Assembly (NCBI RefSeq): GCF_029054785.1
Contig: NZ_JAIDEN010000065.1
Coordinates: 1-19,868, forward strand
Length of the DNA: 19,868 nucleotides
Reading direction: 5' to 3'
Origin: Duncaniella sp.
Lineage (GTDB): Bacteria; Bacteroidota; Bacteroidia; Bacteroidales; Muribaculaceae
Below, piece after piece: positions 1 through 7,055 of this stretch; the first letter of the stretch is position 1, and each line of letters opens with the position of its first letter. A program made the translations under genes and the position numbers. A model generated the notes under the pieces. It was not told the DNA's origin, did no database searches, and worked only from the letters and a program-made list of their open reading frames with translations.

Positions 1-20
1 TCCTCACGTTAAACTCCTGT

Positions 21-107
21 GGGGTGTTGCAAAACTATGATTCTCAACCGGGATGCTTTTTTAAGAGTCAGGACCATAGCCAACTATTCCGGGTTTTGCA
101 ACACCCC
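21..107. repeat. 15-bp perfect inverted repeat, 57-nt spacer
   Basis: The arms GGGGTGTTGCAAAAC (21-35) and GTTTTGCAACACCCC (93-107) are exact reverse complements. A second, imperfect pair nests inside (38-47 against 61-70, 8 of 10 positions). No reading frame of note and no TAnnTTTG promoter lies between the arms. The sharp G-rich ends resemble terminal inverted repeats of a short non-autonomous element or IS remnant, but no target-site duplication is obvious. It could also be a large hairpin at the end of a gene lying left of the window. Confidence 0.6.
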
Positions 108-146
108 CAGTCATAAAAACAACAGTCATCACTTCATATAGCGGTT

Positions 147-704
147 TTGAGCACAGCCGGTAAAGAACAAGATCTGTTGCAGAGTATCGGCAACAATGAG
201 CCTGCGGCTTTGAGAATGATATATTCCGTATATGTCAGACATCTCACTGCCGTATGCTCCCGCTATATACAGAATGACGAGGACGTGAAGGATGTCCTTC
301 AGGACAGCTTCATGAAGATATTCGGAGGAATCAGACAGTTCACCTATCGCGGAGAGGGTTCGCTGAAAGCCTGGATGACAAAAATCGTTGTCAACGAATC
401 GCTGAAATTCATCAGCCGCAACGGCCATATCGACTTCGGCGAGCTCCACGACAATCTTCCCGACACTTCAGGCGATGAGCCCGAACTCACCGATATTCCC
501 GCTGCGCAGATCCATGAATATATCCGAACGCTGCCCGACGGCTACCGACTGGTGTTCAACCTCTATGCCATCGAAGGGAAAAGTCACCGCGAGATCGGGA
601 CAATTCTCGGTATCGCCGAAAGCACGTCAGCCTCACAGCTCCACCGCGCAAAAGCGTTGCTCGCATCAAAAATCAGAGATTTCATAAACCGACAGTCATC
701 ATGA
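147..704 (+). CDS. ECF-family RNA polymerase sigma factor
   Basis: A 185-residue sigma-70 family protein of ECF type, which directs core RNA polymerase to a small regulon when released from its anti-sigma factor. Region 2 covers about residues 20-90, with the core-binding helix DVKDVLQDSFMKIF. Region 4 covers about 125-180, with a helix-turn-helix around GKSHREIGTILGIAESTSAS. Length is normal for the class. The start is TTG at 147: the frame is open only back to a stop at 114-116, has no ATG there, and the next ATG (216) would cut into region 2. The last codon and stop overlap the next gene by four bases (ATGA, 701-704), so the two are translationally coupled. No clear promoter was found in the 146 bases upstream. 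Function as an ECF factor is confident; the regulon cannot be read from the sequence. Confidence 0.9.
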   Translation: MSTAGKEQDLLQSIGNNEPAALRMIYSVYVRHLTAVCSRYIQNDEDVKDVLQDSFMKIFGGIRQFTYRGEGSLKAWMTKIVVNESLKFISRNGHIDFGELHDNLPDTSGDEPELTDIPAAQIHEYIRTLPDGYRLVFNLYAIEGKSHREIGTILGIAESTSASQLHRAKALLASKIRDFINRQSS

Positions 705-1990
705 ACGACGACAAATGGCTAAACGACATACGCAACAAGATCGCAGACTTCGAGACTGAAGAGCCTGACGGCCTCTGGTCACAGCTCGAAGCACGGCAAC
801 ACGCCACCATCATCCCCCCGACAAGAAAGCGGAGAGGGACAATCCTGACGTGGCTCGCAGCCGCCGCGCTTCTCACTGCCGTAATGGTCACCGGCTTCTA
901 CCTCTCGCGTGAGGGAGGCCGCACTGACTCCGCGCCGTCATTTGCCGTCAGCACTACTCATGAGATGACAGCGCCGGAACTTCCGGCCCAACTCAGCCCG
1001 ACAATCTCCGACCTGAAAAACACACAAGCCTCCGTTATGGCACACCACCGCGGATCCCCGACCGCAGGCCCAGCATCCTCCGAGGCAACAGCGCATGACG
1101 CCATTCCGGACACAAATCCGGCTGCCAAAGAACCTGAAACACAAGAGCCTTTCGTCGCTGCCGCCACCAATGAAAATGAAAAGTCAGGACAAAAGGCCGA
1201 CAACACGGCTACACAACAGCCAACCGACAATCGCCACCTGACCGGCAAGACTGAAAAACATATCCTTCCGCCAAAGTCCGCAACTGCCGGAAAGCGTTTC
1301 TCCGTGGGTGTTTTCACCTCCGGAGCCGTCGGGAATACAACAGAATCAGAGGGACGCACAATCAATAAGACATTCGGCAATCTCTGGTTCGACGATCCGG
1401 CATCAGACTCCGAGAACAAACACCAGATCCTCTCCGCAGCCTCAGGCATAAGCTCGAATAATTACAACAAACTCCGTATGCAACACCATCAGCCGATCCG
1501 TTTCGGTCTCTCGGTCAGTTATGTTATTGCCCCCCGGCTGAATGTTGAAAGCGGTATCTCATATTCACGCCTCAGTTCCGATGTGACAGGAGAGACCGCG
1601 AATTCCACCTACACCGGCGAACAGACACTTCACTACCTCGGAGTGCCGCTGAATCTCAGATACCGTCTCGCATCCTGGCGCTCTTTTGATTTCTATGCCT
1701 CGGCCGGCGGTCTGGCCGAGAAATGCGTTGCAGGCAAGATTTCCGGGCATGAGACCACCAACGGGAAACCTGCCGTTAAAAAAACGGCTGACATCCATGA
1801 AAATCAATGGCAATTTTCATTGAATGCAGCCGCCGGTGTGCAGTTTTGCATGACCGATGAACTCGGAATCTATGTCGAGCCCGGCATCAGCTATTATATT
1901 GACAACGGCTCCAATCTCAATTCCATCTACAAAGACCGACCGCTGAATTTCAACCTGAACATCGGCCTGCGCCTCTCTCTGGGCAGATAA
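701..1990 (+). CDS. Putative dual-membrane-spanning anti-sigma factor with C-terminal beta-barrel
   Basis: A 429-residue protein of unusual build. Residues 1-45 form a charged N-terminus (KWLNDIRNKIADFE...GLWSQLE) fitting a cytoplasmic sigma-binding segment. Residues 46-69 form one hydrophobic helix after the basic TRKRR, as in an inner-membrane anchor with the C-terminus outside. Residues 70-198 are a Pro/Ala/Thr-rich, probably disordered linker. Residues 199-429 contain about eight alternating amphipathic strands (for example RFGLSVSYVIA, LNVESGISYS, YLGVPLNLRYRL, LGIYVEPGISYYI), as in small outer-membrane beta-barrels of the PorT/OMP_b-brl_2 type. It overlaps the sigma gene by ATGA, which supports it being the cognate anti-sigma. 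From memory, proteins of this architecture in Bacteroides thetaiotaomicron were described as dual membrane-spanning anti-sigma factors (Dma) linked to outer-membrane vesicle formation. Equivalence here is inference. Confidence 0.75.
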   Translation: MNDDKWLNDIRNKIADFETEEPDGLWSQLEARQHATIIPPTRKRRGTILTWLAAAALLTAVMVTGFYLSREGGRTDSAPSFAVSTTHEMTAPELPAQLSPTISDLKNTQASVMAHHRGSPTAGPASSEATAHDAIPDTNPAAKEPETQEPFVAAATNENEKSGQKADNTATQQPTDNRHLTGKTEKHILPPKSATAGKRFSVGVFTSGAVGNTTESEGRTINKTFGNLWFDDPASDSENKHQILSAASGISSNNYNKLRMQHHQPIRFGLSVSYVIAPRLNVESGISYSRLSSDVTGETANSTYTGEQTLHYLGVPLNLRYRLASWRSFDFYASAGGLAEKCVAGKISGHETTNGKPAVKKTADIHENQWQFSLNAAAGVQFCMTDELGIYVEPGISYYIDNGSNLNSIYKDRPLNFNLNIGLRLSLGR

Positions 1991-1997
1991 GATTTAG

Positions 1998-2029
1998 ATT
2001 TAGAGGTTGTTTAAAAGCAACCTCTAAAT
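1998..2029 (+). terminator. Hairpin after the anti-sigma gene (AGAGGTTGTTT repeat family)
   Basis: A 12-bp perfect stem, ATTTAGAGGTTG (1998-2009) with CAACCTCTAAAT (2018-2029), and an 8-nt loop, eight bases past the stop codon. The descending arm is followed by an A/T-rich run rather than a pure T tract. It is probably a terminator and is also one copy of a dispersed repeat. Confidence 0.55.
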
Positions 2030-2073
2030 TAAATTTGTGTGATTGTATTAATTTGGAATCCGCCAAAAGCAGA

Positions 2074-2099
2074 AGAGGCTGTCGTTCTCGACAGCCTCT
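2074..2099 (-). terminator. Strong 11-bp hairpin, possible minus-strand terminator
   Basis: AGAGGCTGTCG (2074-2084) pairs exactly with CGACAGCCTCT (2089-2099) around a TTCT loop. Read on the minus strand the stem is followed by TCTGCTTTTGG, a short T run. On the plus strand it is followed by CTGTAAAAAA. The minus direction therefore fits intrinsic termination better, although no annotated minus-strand gene precedes it. Confidence 0.4.
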
Positions 2100-2241
2100 C
2101 TGTAAAAAATGTGATAAATTCTTGGTTTTGTCTACTAAAAAACTATTTTGCAACCGTAAATTTTCGTGTTTCGGTATTGATTTTATATCTTGAGGCTTCA
2201 TTTTTGATTTGAGAGAATGAAGCTCTGTTTGTTTCACGATG

Positions 2242-2298
2242 CAAAGTTAGGTTGCAGATGTTACAATTTCATTACAATTGTAACACAATATTGTTACA
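2242..2298 (-). promoter_or_regulatory. Operator-like dyads beside a minus-strand -7 box
   Basis: The minus strand carries TAACTTTG (complement of 2242-2249), a full match to the Bacteroidetes -7 element. Overlapping its upstream part are an inverted pair TGTTACAAT (2259-2267) / ATTGTAACA (2277-2285), a 12-bp perfect palindrome TTACAATTGTAA (2272-2283), and a further direct TGTTACA (2292-2298). The palindrome fits the TACAnnTGTA pattern known for BlaI/CopY-type operators elsewhere; a link to that family here is only pattern similarity. The expected -33 box is poor. Confidence 0.35.
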
Positions 2299-2411
2299 CC
2301 GCTAAATTTAACCTTTATTTTATAAATTTAATCAGGCGTTTCACAATTCCAGCTCTACGGATTCAGTTTTTCACACATATCAGCCCGCAAACCAAAGTCG
2401 TAGCCAAAATG

Positions 2412-2443
2412 TTTGGGTAGATGAGAGAAATTTGGTAATTTCG
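2412..2443 (+). promoter_or_regulatory. Promoter for the sufCDS operon
   Basis: TTTG (2412-2415) is followed after 20 bases by TAATTTCG (2436-2443), close to the Bacteroidetes TTTG-N19/20-TAnnTTTG pattern. Transcription would start near 2450, leaving a leader of about 65 bases before the sufC ATG. Confidence 0.55.
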
Positions 2444-2516
2444 CAGTCTGATTGCGACTGCAATTCCCAGCAAGTTAGAGCAGCTGCATCAAAACCATCT
2501 GACAATTATTTTAGAG

Positions 2517-3281
2517 ATGAGCAAAAAATTACTTGAAGTCCGCAATCTCCACGCCAAAGTGGAGGATAAAGAGATACTCCGTGGCCTCAACCTTACAATA
2601 AACGAAGGTGAGGTACATGCCATTATGGGCCCCAACGGTTCCGGCAAAAGCACAATGTCAGGCGTACTGGCAGGCAATCCTGCCTATACAGTCACAGAAG
2701 GTGAGGCCTACCTGCATGGCGTCAACCTCCTTGACCTTTCGCCGGAAGACCGCAGCCATGAGGGTCTGTTCCTCTCGTTCCAGTATCCGGTGGAGATTCC
2801 CGGTGTGTCAATGGTCAACTTCATGCGCGCCGCAGTCAATGCAAAGCGCAAATATCTCAACGAGGAACCTCTTTCGGCAAGCGACTTTTTGAAAATGATG
2901 CGCCAGAAACGCGCTATTGTCGAGCTTGACAACAAACTGGCTTCACGCTCTGTCAACGAAGGCTTCTCAGGAGGCGAGAAAAAGCGCAACGAGATCTTCC
3001 AGATGGCAGTCCTCGAACCGCGCGTGGCCATCCTTGACGAAACTGACTCAGGCCTTGATATCGACGCTCTGCGCATCGTGGCCGGCGGTGTCAACAAACT
3101 CAAGACAGATAAAAACGCCACTATCGTCATCACCCACTATCAGCGCCTGCTCGACTACATCAAGCCTGACTTCGTGCATATTCTCTACAAGGGCCGCATC
3201 GTCAAAACCGGAGGCCCCGAACTGGCTCTTGAACTCGAAGAAAAAGGCTACGACTGGATTAAAGAGGAGAATGACCTATGA
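2517..3281 (+). CDS. sufC: Fe-S cluster assembly ATPase SufC
   Basis: A 254-residue soluble ABC-type ATPase that drives the SufBCD scaffold on which Fe-S clusters are built in the cytoplasm. Walker A is GPNGSGKST (38-46), the Q-loop is Gln89 in SFQYP, the ABC signature is FSGGEKKR (150-157), Walker B is AILDETDSGLD (171-181), and the H-loop is His207 in THYQR. The FSGGEKKRNE and DETDSGLD wording is characteristic of SufC rather than of transporters, and no membrane partner is nearby. Length is normal for SufC. The ATG at 2517 follows the promoter at 2412-2443. The stop overlaps the sufD start (ATGA, 3278-3281). The usual partner sufB is absent immediately upstream. Identification is firm. Confidence 0.97.
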   Translation: MSKKLLEVRNLHAKVEDKEILRGLNLTINEGEVHAIMGPNGSGKSTMSGVLAGNPAYTVTEGEAYLHGVNLLDLSPEDRSHEGLFLSFQYPVEIPGVSMVNFMRAAVNAKRKYLNEEPLSASDFLKMMRQKRAIVELDNKLASRSVNEGFSGGEKKRNEIFQMAVLEPRVAILDETDSGLDIDALRIVAGGVNKLKTDKNATIVITHYQRLLDYIKPDFVHILYKGRIVKTGGPELALELEEKGYDWIKEENDL

Positions 3282-4624
3282 GCAACTCCCTCACCCAATA
3301 TATCGAACTCTACGAGCAGAACCGCGAGCTGATCTGCGATAACTCCGCACCGGTCCTCAACGCTCCCCGCAAAGAGGCTCTTGACATCGTCAAGTCTTCG
3401 CGACTGCCCGACAGACACACCGAAGGCTTTGAAAAGACTTCGATCGAAGAGATGTTTGCTCCGGACTACGGAGTCAACGTCTCGCGTGTCAACATTCCGG
3501 TCGACGTCGCCGCAAGTTTCCGCTGCGATGTCCCCTCGCTCTCGACACTTCTCGGATTCGTGATAAACGACTCCTTTCTCCCGACTTCAAAACTGGAATC
3601 CAAACTGCCCGAAGGTGTGCTGTTCGGCTCTCTGAAACGGATCGCGCAGGAACATCCTGAACTTGTCGGGAAATATTACAATACAGTGGCCCCGGCTGAA
3701 AATCCGAGCGTGGCTCTCAACACCCTTCTGGCTCAGGACGGTGTGATGATCTACGTCCCGAAAGGCGTGCGCATCGAGCGCCCCTTGCAGCTGGTCAATG
3801 TATTCTCTTCTCCAGTCCCCCTGGCTGCGTTCCGCCGCATCCTGATTGTGGTTGAAGAGAATGCCGAACTGCAACTCCTTGTCTGCGACCACACCCAGGA
3901 TCAGGAAAACTCCTATCTTGCCGCCCAGATCTCAGAAGTCATTCTCGGCGAAGGCGCACGGCTCGAAGTCTGCTCGATCGAGGAATCATCAGCCCGGACC
4001 TCCCGCTACTCACGCCTGTTTGTCCGCCAGAATGCAGGATCGAACTTCTCGTTCAATTCGACTACACTCACCTGCGGAACCACCCGCAACGACTTCTCGG
4101 TTTCGCTGCTCGGCGAGCGCTGCGAGACAATGCTTGCAGGAATGGTCATCGGTTCTGACAACATGCACGTGGACAATGATTCCGACATCCGTCACATGGC
4201 TCCCCGATGCAACAGCAACCAGCTCTTTAAATATGTGCTCGACGGCGAATCGAAAGGCGCTTTCGAAGGAAGCATTTTCGTAGCACCCGGTGCCAAATTC
4301 ACAGAAGCATATCAGAGCAACCGCAACATCCTGGCCTCCACGACCGCTAAAATGCACTGCAAGCCGCAGCTTGAGATCTACAACGATGATGTCAAGTGCT
4401 CGCACGGTGCTACAACAGGCCAGCTCGACAATGACGCTCTCTTCTATATGCGTTCACGCGGAATCCCCGAAAAAGAAGCACGTACAATGCTCATGCAGGC
4501 TTTCATGGTCGACGTAATCGACACCGTCCACATCAGCGGCCTGCGTGAACGACTGCTCCATCTGGTCGACCGCCGTTTTGCCGGCTCTCTCGGTGACTGC
4601 GCCGGATGCCGGCCGAAAGAGTGA
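3278..4624 (+). CDS. sufD: Fe-S cluster assembly protein SufD
   Basis: A 448-residue member of the SufB/SufD beta-helix family, which forms the SufBC2D scaffold complex. The N-terminal third (about 1-130) is helical. The core (about 140-410) shows the family features VPKGVRIERPLQLVN (160-174), HMAPRCNSNQLFKYVLDG (306-323) and DVKCSHGATTGQLDNDALFYM (371-391), including the conserved His376 in CSHGA. The closing segment is RGIPEKEARTMLMQAF. It is called SufD rather than SufB from its length (SufB is nearer 480-490) and its place after sufC. It starts inside the sufC stop codon, so the pair is coupled. The last residues hold a Cys-x-x-Cys (Cys441 and Cys444), possibly metal-binding or redox-active. 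Confidence 0.95.
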   Translation: MSNSLTQYIELYEQNRELICDNSAPVLNAPRKEALDIVKSSRLPDRHTEGFEKTSIEEMFAPDYGVNVSRVNIPVDVAASFRCDVPSLSTLLGFVINDSFLPTSKLESKLPEGVLFGSLKRIAQEHPELVGKYYNTVAPAENPSVALNTLLAQDGVMIYVPKGVRIERPLQLVNVFSSPVPLAAFRRILIVVEENAELQLLVCDHTQDQENSYLAAQISEVILGEGARLEVCSIEESSARTSRYSRLFVRQNAGSNFSFNSTTLTCGTTRNDFSVSLLGERCETMLAGMVIGSDNMHVDNDSDIRHMAPRCNSNQLFKYVLDGESKGAFEGSIFVAPGAKFTEAYQSNRNILASTTAKMHCKPQLEIYNDDVKCSHGATTGQLDNDALFYMRSRGIPEKEARTMLMQAFMVDVIDTVHISGLRERLLHLVDRRFAGSLGDCAGCRPKE

Positions 4625-4718
4625 TCCGGCCCTGCCGCTGAAACAGCAACGGCTTACACGACATTTTTTCAACAGCCTCTCAGGCCATTCCTCAAACCAA
4701 AGCTTTTACTACACACCT

Positions 4719-5939
4719 ATGCTTGACATCGAAAAGATACGCGCTGACTATCCGATTCTCGACCGCAAAATCTACGGTCGGCAGCTTGTATATTTAGACA
4801 ATACAGCCACTTCGCAGACCCCTGACGAAGTGGTCAGATCAATCGTGTCAGGCTACACGCAGACAAAAGCCAACGTCCACCGCGGGGTGCACACCCTTTC
4901 AATGGAAGCCACAGAGCTTCAGGAAAGCACCCGCCGGAAGGTCAGAGATTTCATCAATGCCCCCTCAAGCGACGAGATCATATTCACACGCGGCACCACT
5001 GAAGCGATCAATCTTGTGGCCGCTTCCTATGGAGGTACTTTCCTCAAAGACGGTGACGAGATCATCATCTCGGTGATGGAACACCACTCCAACATCGTGC
5101 CCTGGCAGTTGCTTCAGCGCAGAGCCGACATCAGAATCCGTGTCATCCCGATCAAAGCCGACGGCTCGCTGGACATGGATGTCTACCGTTCGCTCTTCAA
5201 CGAGCACACCCGCTTTGTCGGTGTCTGCCACGCATCAAACGTGCTCGGAACCGTCAACCCCGTCAAGGAGATCGTCGCCGAGGCACACAGCCACGGAGTA
5301 CCCGTGCTCATTGACGGCGCACAGGCCGCACCTCATCTGAAGATTGATGTCCAGGACATCGGTGCGGATTTCTATGCCTTCTCAGCCCATAAAATGTACG
5401 GACCCGCCGGTGTCGGTGTGCTCTTCGGCAAACGCGAACTGCTTGAAAAGATGCCTCCCTATCAGGGTGGCGGCGAGATGATCGAGTCGGTCAGCTTTGA
5501 GAAAACGACTTTCGCCGAACTCCCCTACAAGTTCGAAGCCGGCACTCCGGATTTCGTAGGCATCGCCGCACTGCATCAGGCCATCGACTACATGCAGCGC
5601 ATCGGAATCGACGCCATTGCCGAACACGAGCATAAACTTCTTGACTACACCACCCGGCGAATGCTTGAAGAAATTCCCGACATAAGGATTTTCGGAACAG
5701 CGCCCGGAAAATGTGCCATAATCTCATTCCTTGTAGGCAACGAGCACCACTATGACATGGGTATGCTGCTTGACAAACTCGGCATTGCCGTCCGCACCGG
5801 CCACCACTGCGCCCAGCCTCTGATGACAGCTCTCGGAATCGAAGGCACGGTCCGTGCCTCATTTGCCGTCTACAACACCATCGAGGAATGTGACCGCTTC
5901 CTTGCGGCCCTCAGCCGCGTAAGCGAAATGCTGCGATAA
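4719..5939 (+). CDS. sufS: SufS-type cysteine desulfurase
   Basis: A 406-residue PLP enzyme that removes sulfur from cysteine, giving alanine and an enzyme persulfide that feeds the Suf scaffold. Key residues line up with group II desulfurases: His123 in MEHHSN, Asp199 and Gln202 in LIDGAQAA, the PLP lysine Lys225 in FSAHKMYGP, and the persulfide cysteine Cys364 in RTGHHCAQP. The start is ATG 4719 (MLDIEKIRADYPIL). The frame is open further upstream into sufD, but the extra residues have no family resemblance and 406 residues is the normal length. A gap of 94 bases separates it from sufD, with no promoter seen, so it is probably cotranscribed. No sufU or sufE follows; the next gene is convergent. 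Confidence 0.96.
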   Translation: MLDIEKIRADYPILDRKIYGRQLVYLDNTATSQTPDEVVRSIVSGYTQTKANVHRGVHTLSMEATELQESTRRKVRDFINAPSSDEIIFTRGTTEAINLVAASYGGTFLKDGDEIIISVMEHHSNIVPWQLLQRRADIRIRVIPIKADGSLDMDVYRSLFNEHTRFVGVCHASNVLGTVNPVKEIVAEAHSHGVPVLIDGAQAAPHLKIDVQDIGADFYAFSAHKMYGPAGVGVLFGKRELLEKMPPYQGGGEMIESVSFEKTTFAELPYKFEAGTPDFVGIAALHQAIDYMQRIGIDAIAEHEHKLLDYTTRRMLEEIPDIRIFGTAPGKCAIISFLVGNEHHYDMGMLLDKLGIAVRTGHHCAQPLMTALGIEGTVRASFAVYNTIEECDRFLAALSRVSEMLR

Positions 5940-5977
5940 GACACACACACAGCCACTATACCGCCACTATTTTTTCA

Positions 5978-5996
5978 GCAGTTGTTTAACAACCGC
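5978..5996. terminator. Hairpin between convergent sufS and acyltransferase genes
   Basis: GTTGTT and AACAAC (5981-5986, 5988-5993) pair with a one-base centre, and GC/GC pairs extend the stem outward past one mismatch. The 13-base core GTTGTTTAACAAC recurs exactly at 19770-19782. A T-rich run (5969-5975) lies on its left and TTATTT on its right. It is a weak candidate for a shared terminator. Confidence 0.35.
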
Positions 5997-7049
5997 TTAT
6001 TTCCGCCCGCCAGTCAGCACGGCCATAAGCCGTGGTGCGGTGACCGACACAATCTTATAGACGATCCAGCTGCTCGCAACAAGCGTCACAAACGAGAGCG
6101 CATAGGTCAAGAGCAGTCCGGCATCTGTCCCGTCGCCGAACACACGGAGCCACATCTTTCTCACGACCGTACAATACAGTTCATGGAAAGCATACAGAAA
6201 GAATGTCGATGGAATCAGCGCCCTGATGAAAACTCCGAATGGTCTGTGACAAGTCAGAGAGATCAGACTGACCAGAATGGCAAACACCGATACATTCATC
6301 GCTACCCCCATCAATCTATCCGGTACAGGGGGCAGAGAACATGCAAGATTGCAGTACAAAGAAATTGCATAGACAATAATCCATCCTGGCAACCAACGGC
6401 GATGACGTGCATCAAACAGACTGATTTTACACCCGCCAAGCCATGCTCCCAACAGAAAATATTCAAAGCCGTAAAGATTAAGCCCGCTGACAATCAGGAT
6501 GCAATATAACAGGATGACAGCGGTCGTATGCCTGGCCATGACATAGACAACAGGACTCAGAATGACGAATATCATCAGGTTTCGGATAAACCAGAAGGCG
6601 AAAGCCAACGGATAGCCATCCGTAAGATCCCAGTAGCCTTTCAGGAAGACAAGCGGATCCAGATTTCCCGAATCTCCGATCACCCCATGTCCCTCAAAGC
6701 CGAGATAACGCGACTTGAACACCAGCAATATGCCTGCGATGGTACACCACAGGACATACGGCACAAACAGCGAATTGAACCTTGACCTGAGCTTCTGACT
6801 GAATATCTTCATCGGCATAAAAGAGGCCGAAAGATCCATGTTGCGGAAAAACAGGAAGCCTGACAGAATGAAAAATGACTTCACACTGACCTGGAGCACC
6901 GTGCTCGTCATCGCCTCGATGAAGGCAAAGGCATGACGGTTGCCGTCGGTCAGCTCTATATTGGATGTCATTCCGCAGTGGATGAGTATGATCCCCATCA
7001 TGAGGACCAGTTTCATCAGATCGATGCGTTGTCTGTCAGTCGTGTCCAT
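5997..7049 (-). CDS. Membrane acyltransferase (acyltransferase 3 family)
   Basis: A 350-residue polytopic membrane protein with about ten hydrophobic segments. Members of this family transfer acyl groups, often acetyl, to sugars of surface polysaccharides or glycolipids. Family features are the opening RIDLMKLVLMMGIILIH with a histidine in the first helix (His24), SVKSFFILSGFLFF, LRSRFNSLFVPYVLW, FWFIRNLMIFVILSPV and the late STFFLYAFHEL. The ATG at 7049 is preferred to the in-frame TTG at 7055 next to the glycosyltransferase stop; it lies six bases after that stop, so the two genes form one unit. Acceptor and acyl donor cannot be told from sequence. Assignment to the superfamily is good; O-acetylation is inference. 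Confidence 0.85.
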   Translation of the reverse strand: MDTTDRQRIDLMKLVLMMGIILIHCGMTSNIELTDGNRHAFAFIEAMTSTVLQVSVKSFFILSGFLFFRNMDLSASFMPMKIFSQKLRSRFNSLFVPYVLWCTIAGILLVFKSRYLGFEGHGVIGDSGNLDPLVFLKGYWDLTDGYPLAFAFWFIRNLMIFVILSPVVYVMARHTTAVILLYCILIVSGLNLYGFEYFLLGAWLGGCKISLFDARHRRWLPGWIIVYAISLYCNLACSLPPVPDRLMGVAMNVSVFAILVSLISLTCHRPFGVFIRALIPSTFFLYAFHELYCTVVRKMWLRVFGDGTDAGLLLTYALSFVTLVASSWIVYKIVSVTAPRLMAVLTGGRK

Positions 7050-7055
7050 ATACAA

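Larger units (their letters stand above)
1991..2516. other. 526-bp AT-rich intergenic region before sufC
   Basis: No convincing gene was found. It contains, in order: a hairpin just after the anti-sigma stop (1998-2029), a second strong hairpin (2074-2099), a minus-strand -7-like box next to an ACAATTGT-centred dyad (2242-2298), and a plus-strand promoter for sufC (2412-2443). Open frames across it run through the hairpins and do not look like protein. Confidence 0.6.

Noticed and set aside
21..107. Invertible promoter (phase switch) between inverted repeats
   Set aside because: No TAnnTTTG-type promoter was found on either strand of the spacer and no recombinase gene is nearby.
1950..2237. 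Minus-strand frame of 95 codons over the intergenic region
   Set aside because: It runs through both hairpins and into the 3' end of the anti-sigma gene, and its predicted transcript would begin at its ATG. A non-coding transcript is the better reading.
4545..4718. N-terminal extension of SufS starting inside sufD
   Set aside because: The extra 58 residues have no desulfurase character; ATG 4719 gives the standard 406-residue enzyme.
5940..5953. Short AC-rich run after sufS
   Set aside because: Too short to be a meaningful tandem repeat.
5982..6509. Plus-strand frame of 175 codons
   Set aside because: It is antisense to the acyltransferase, which has clear family motifs and membrane segments. 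The product is polar and low in pattern.
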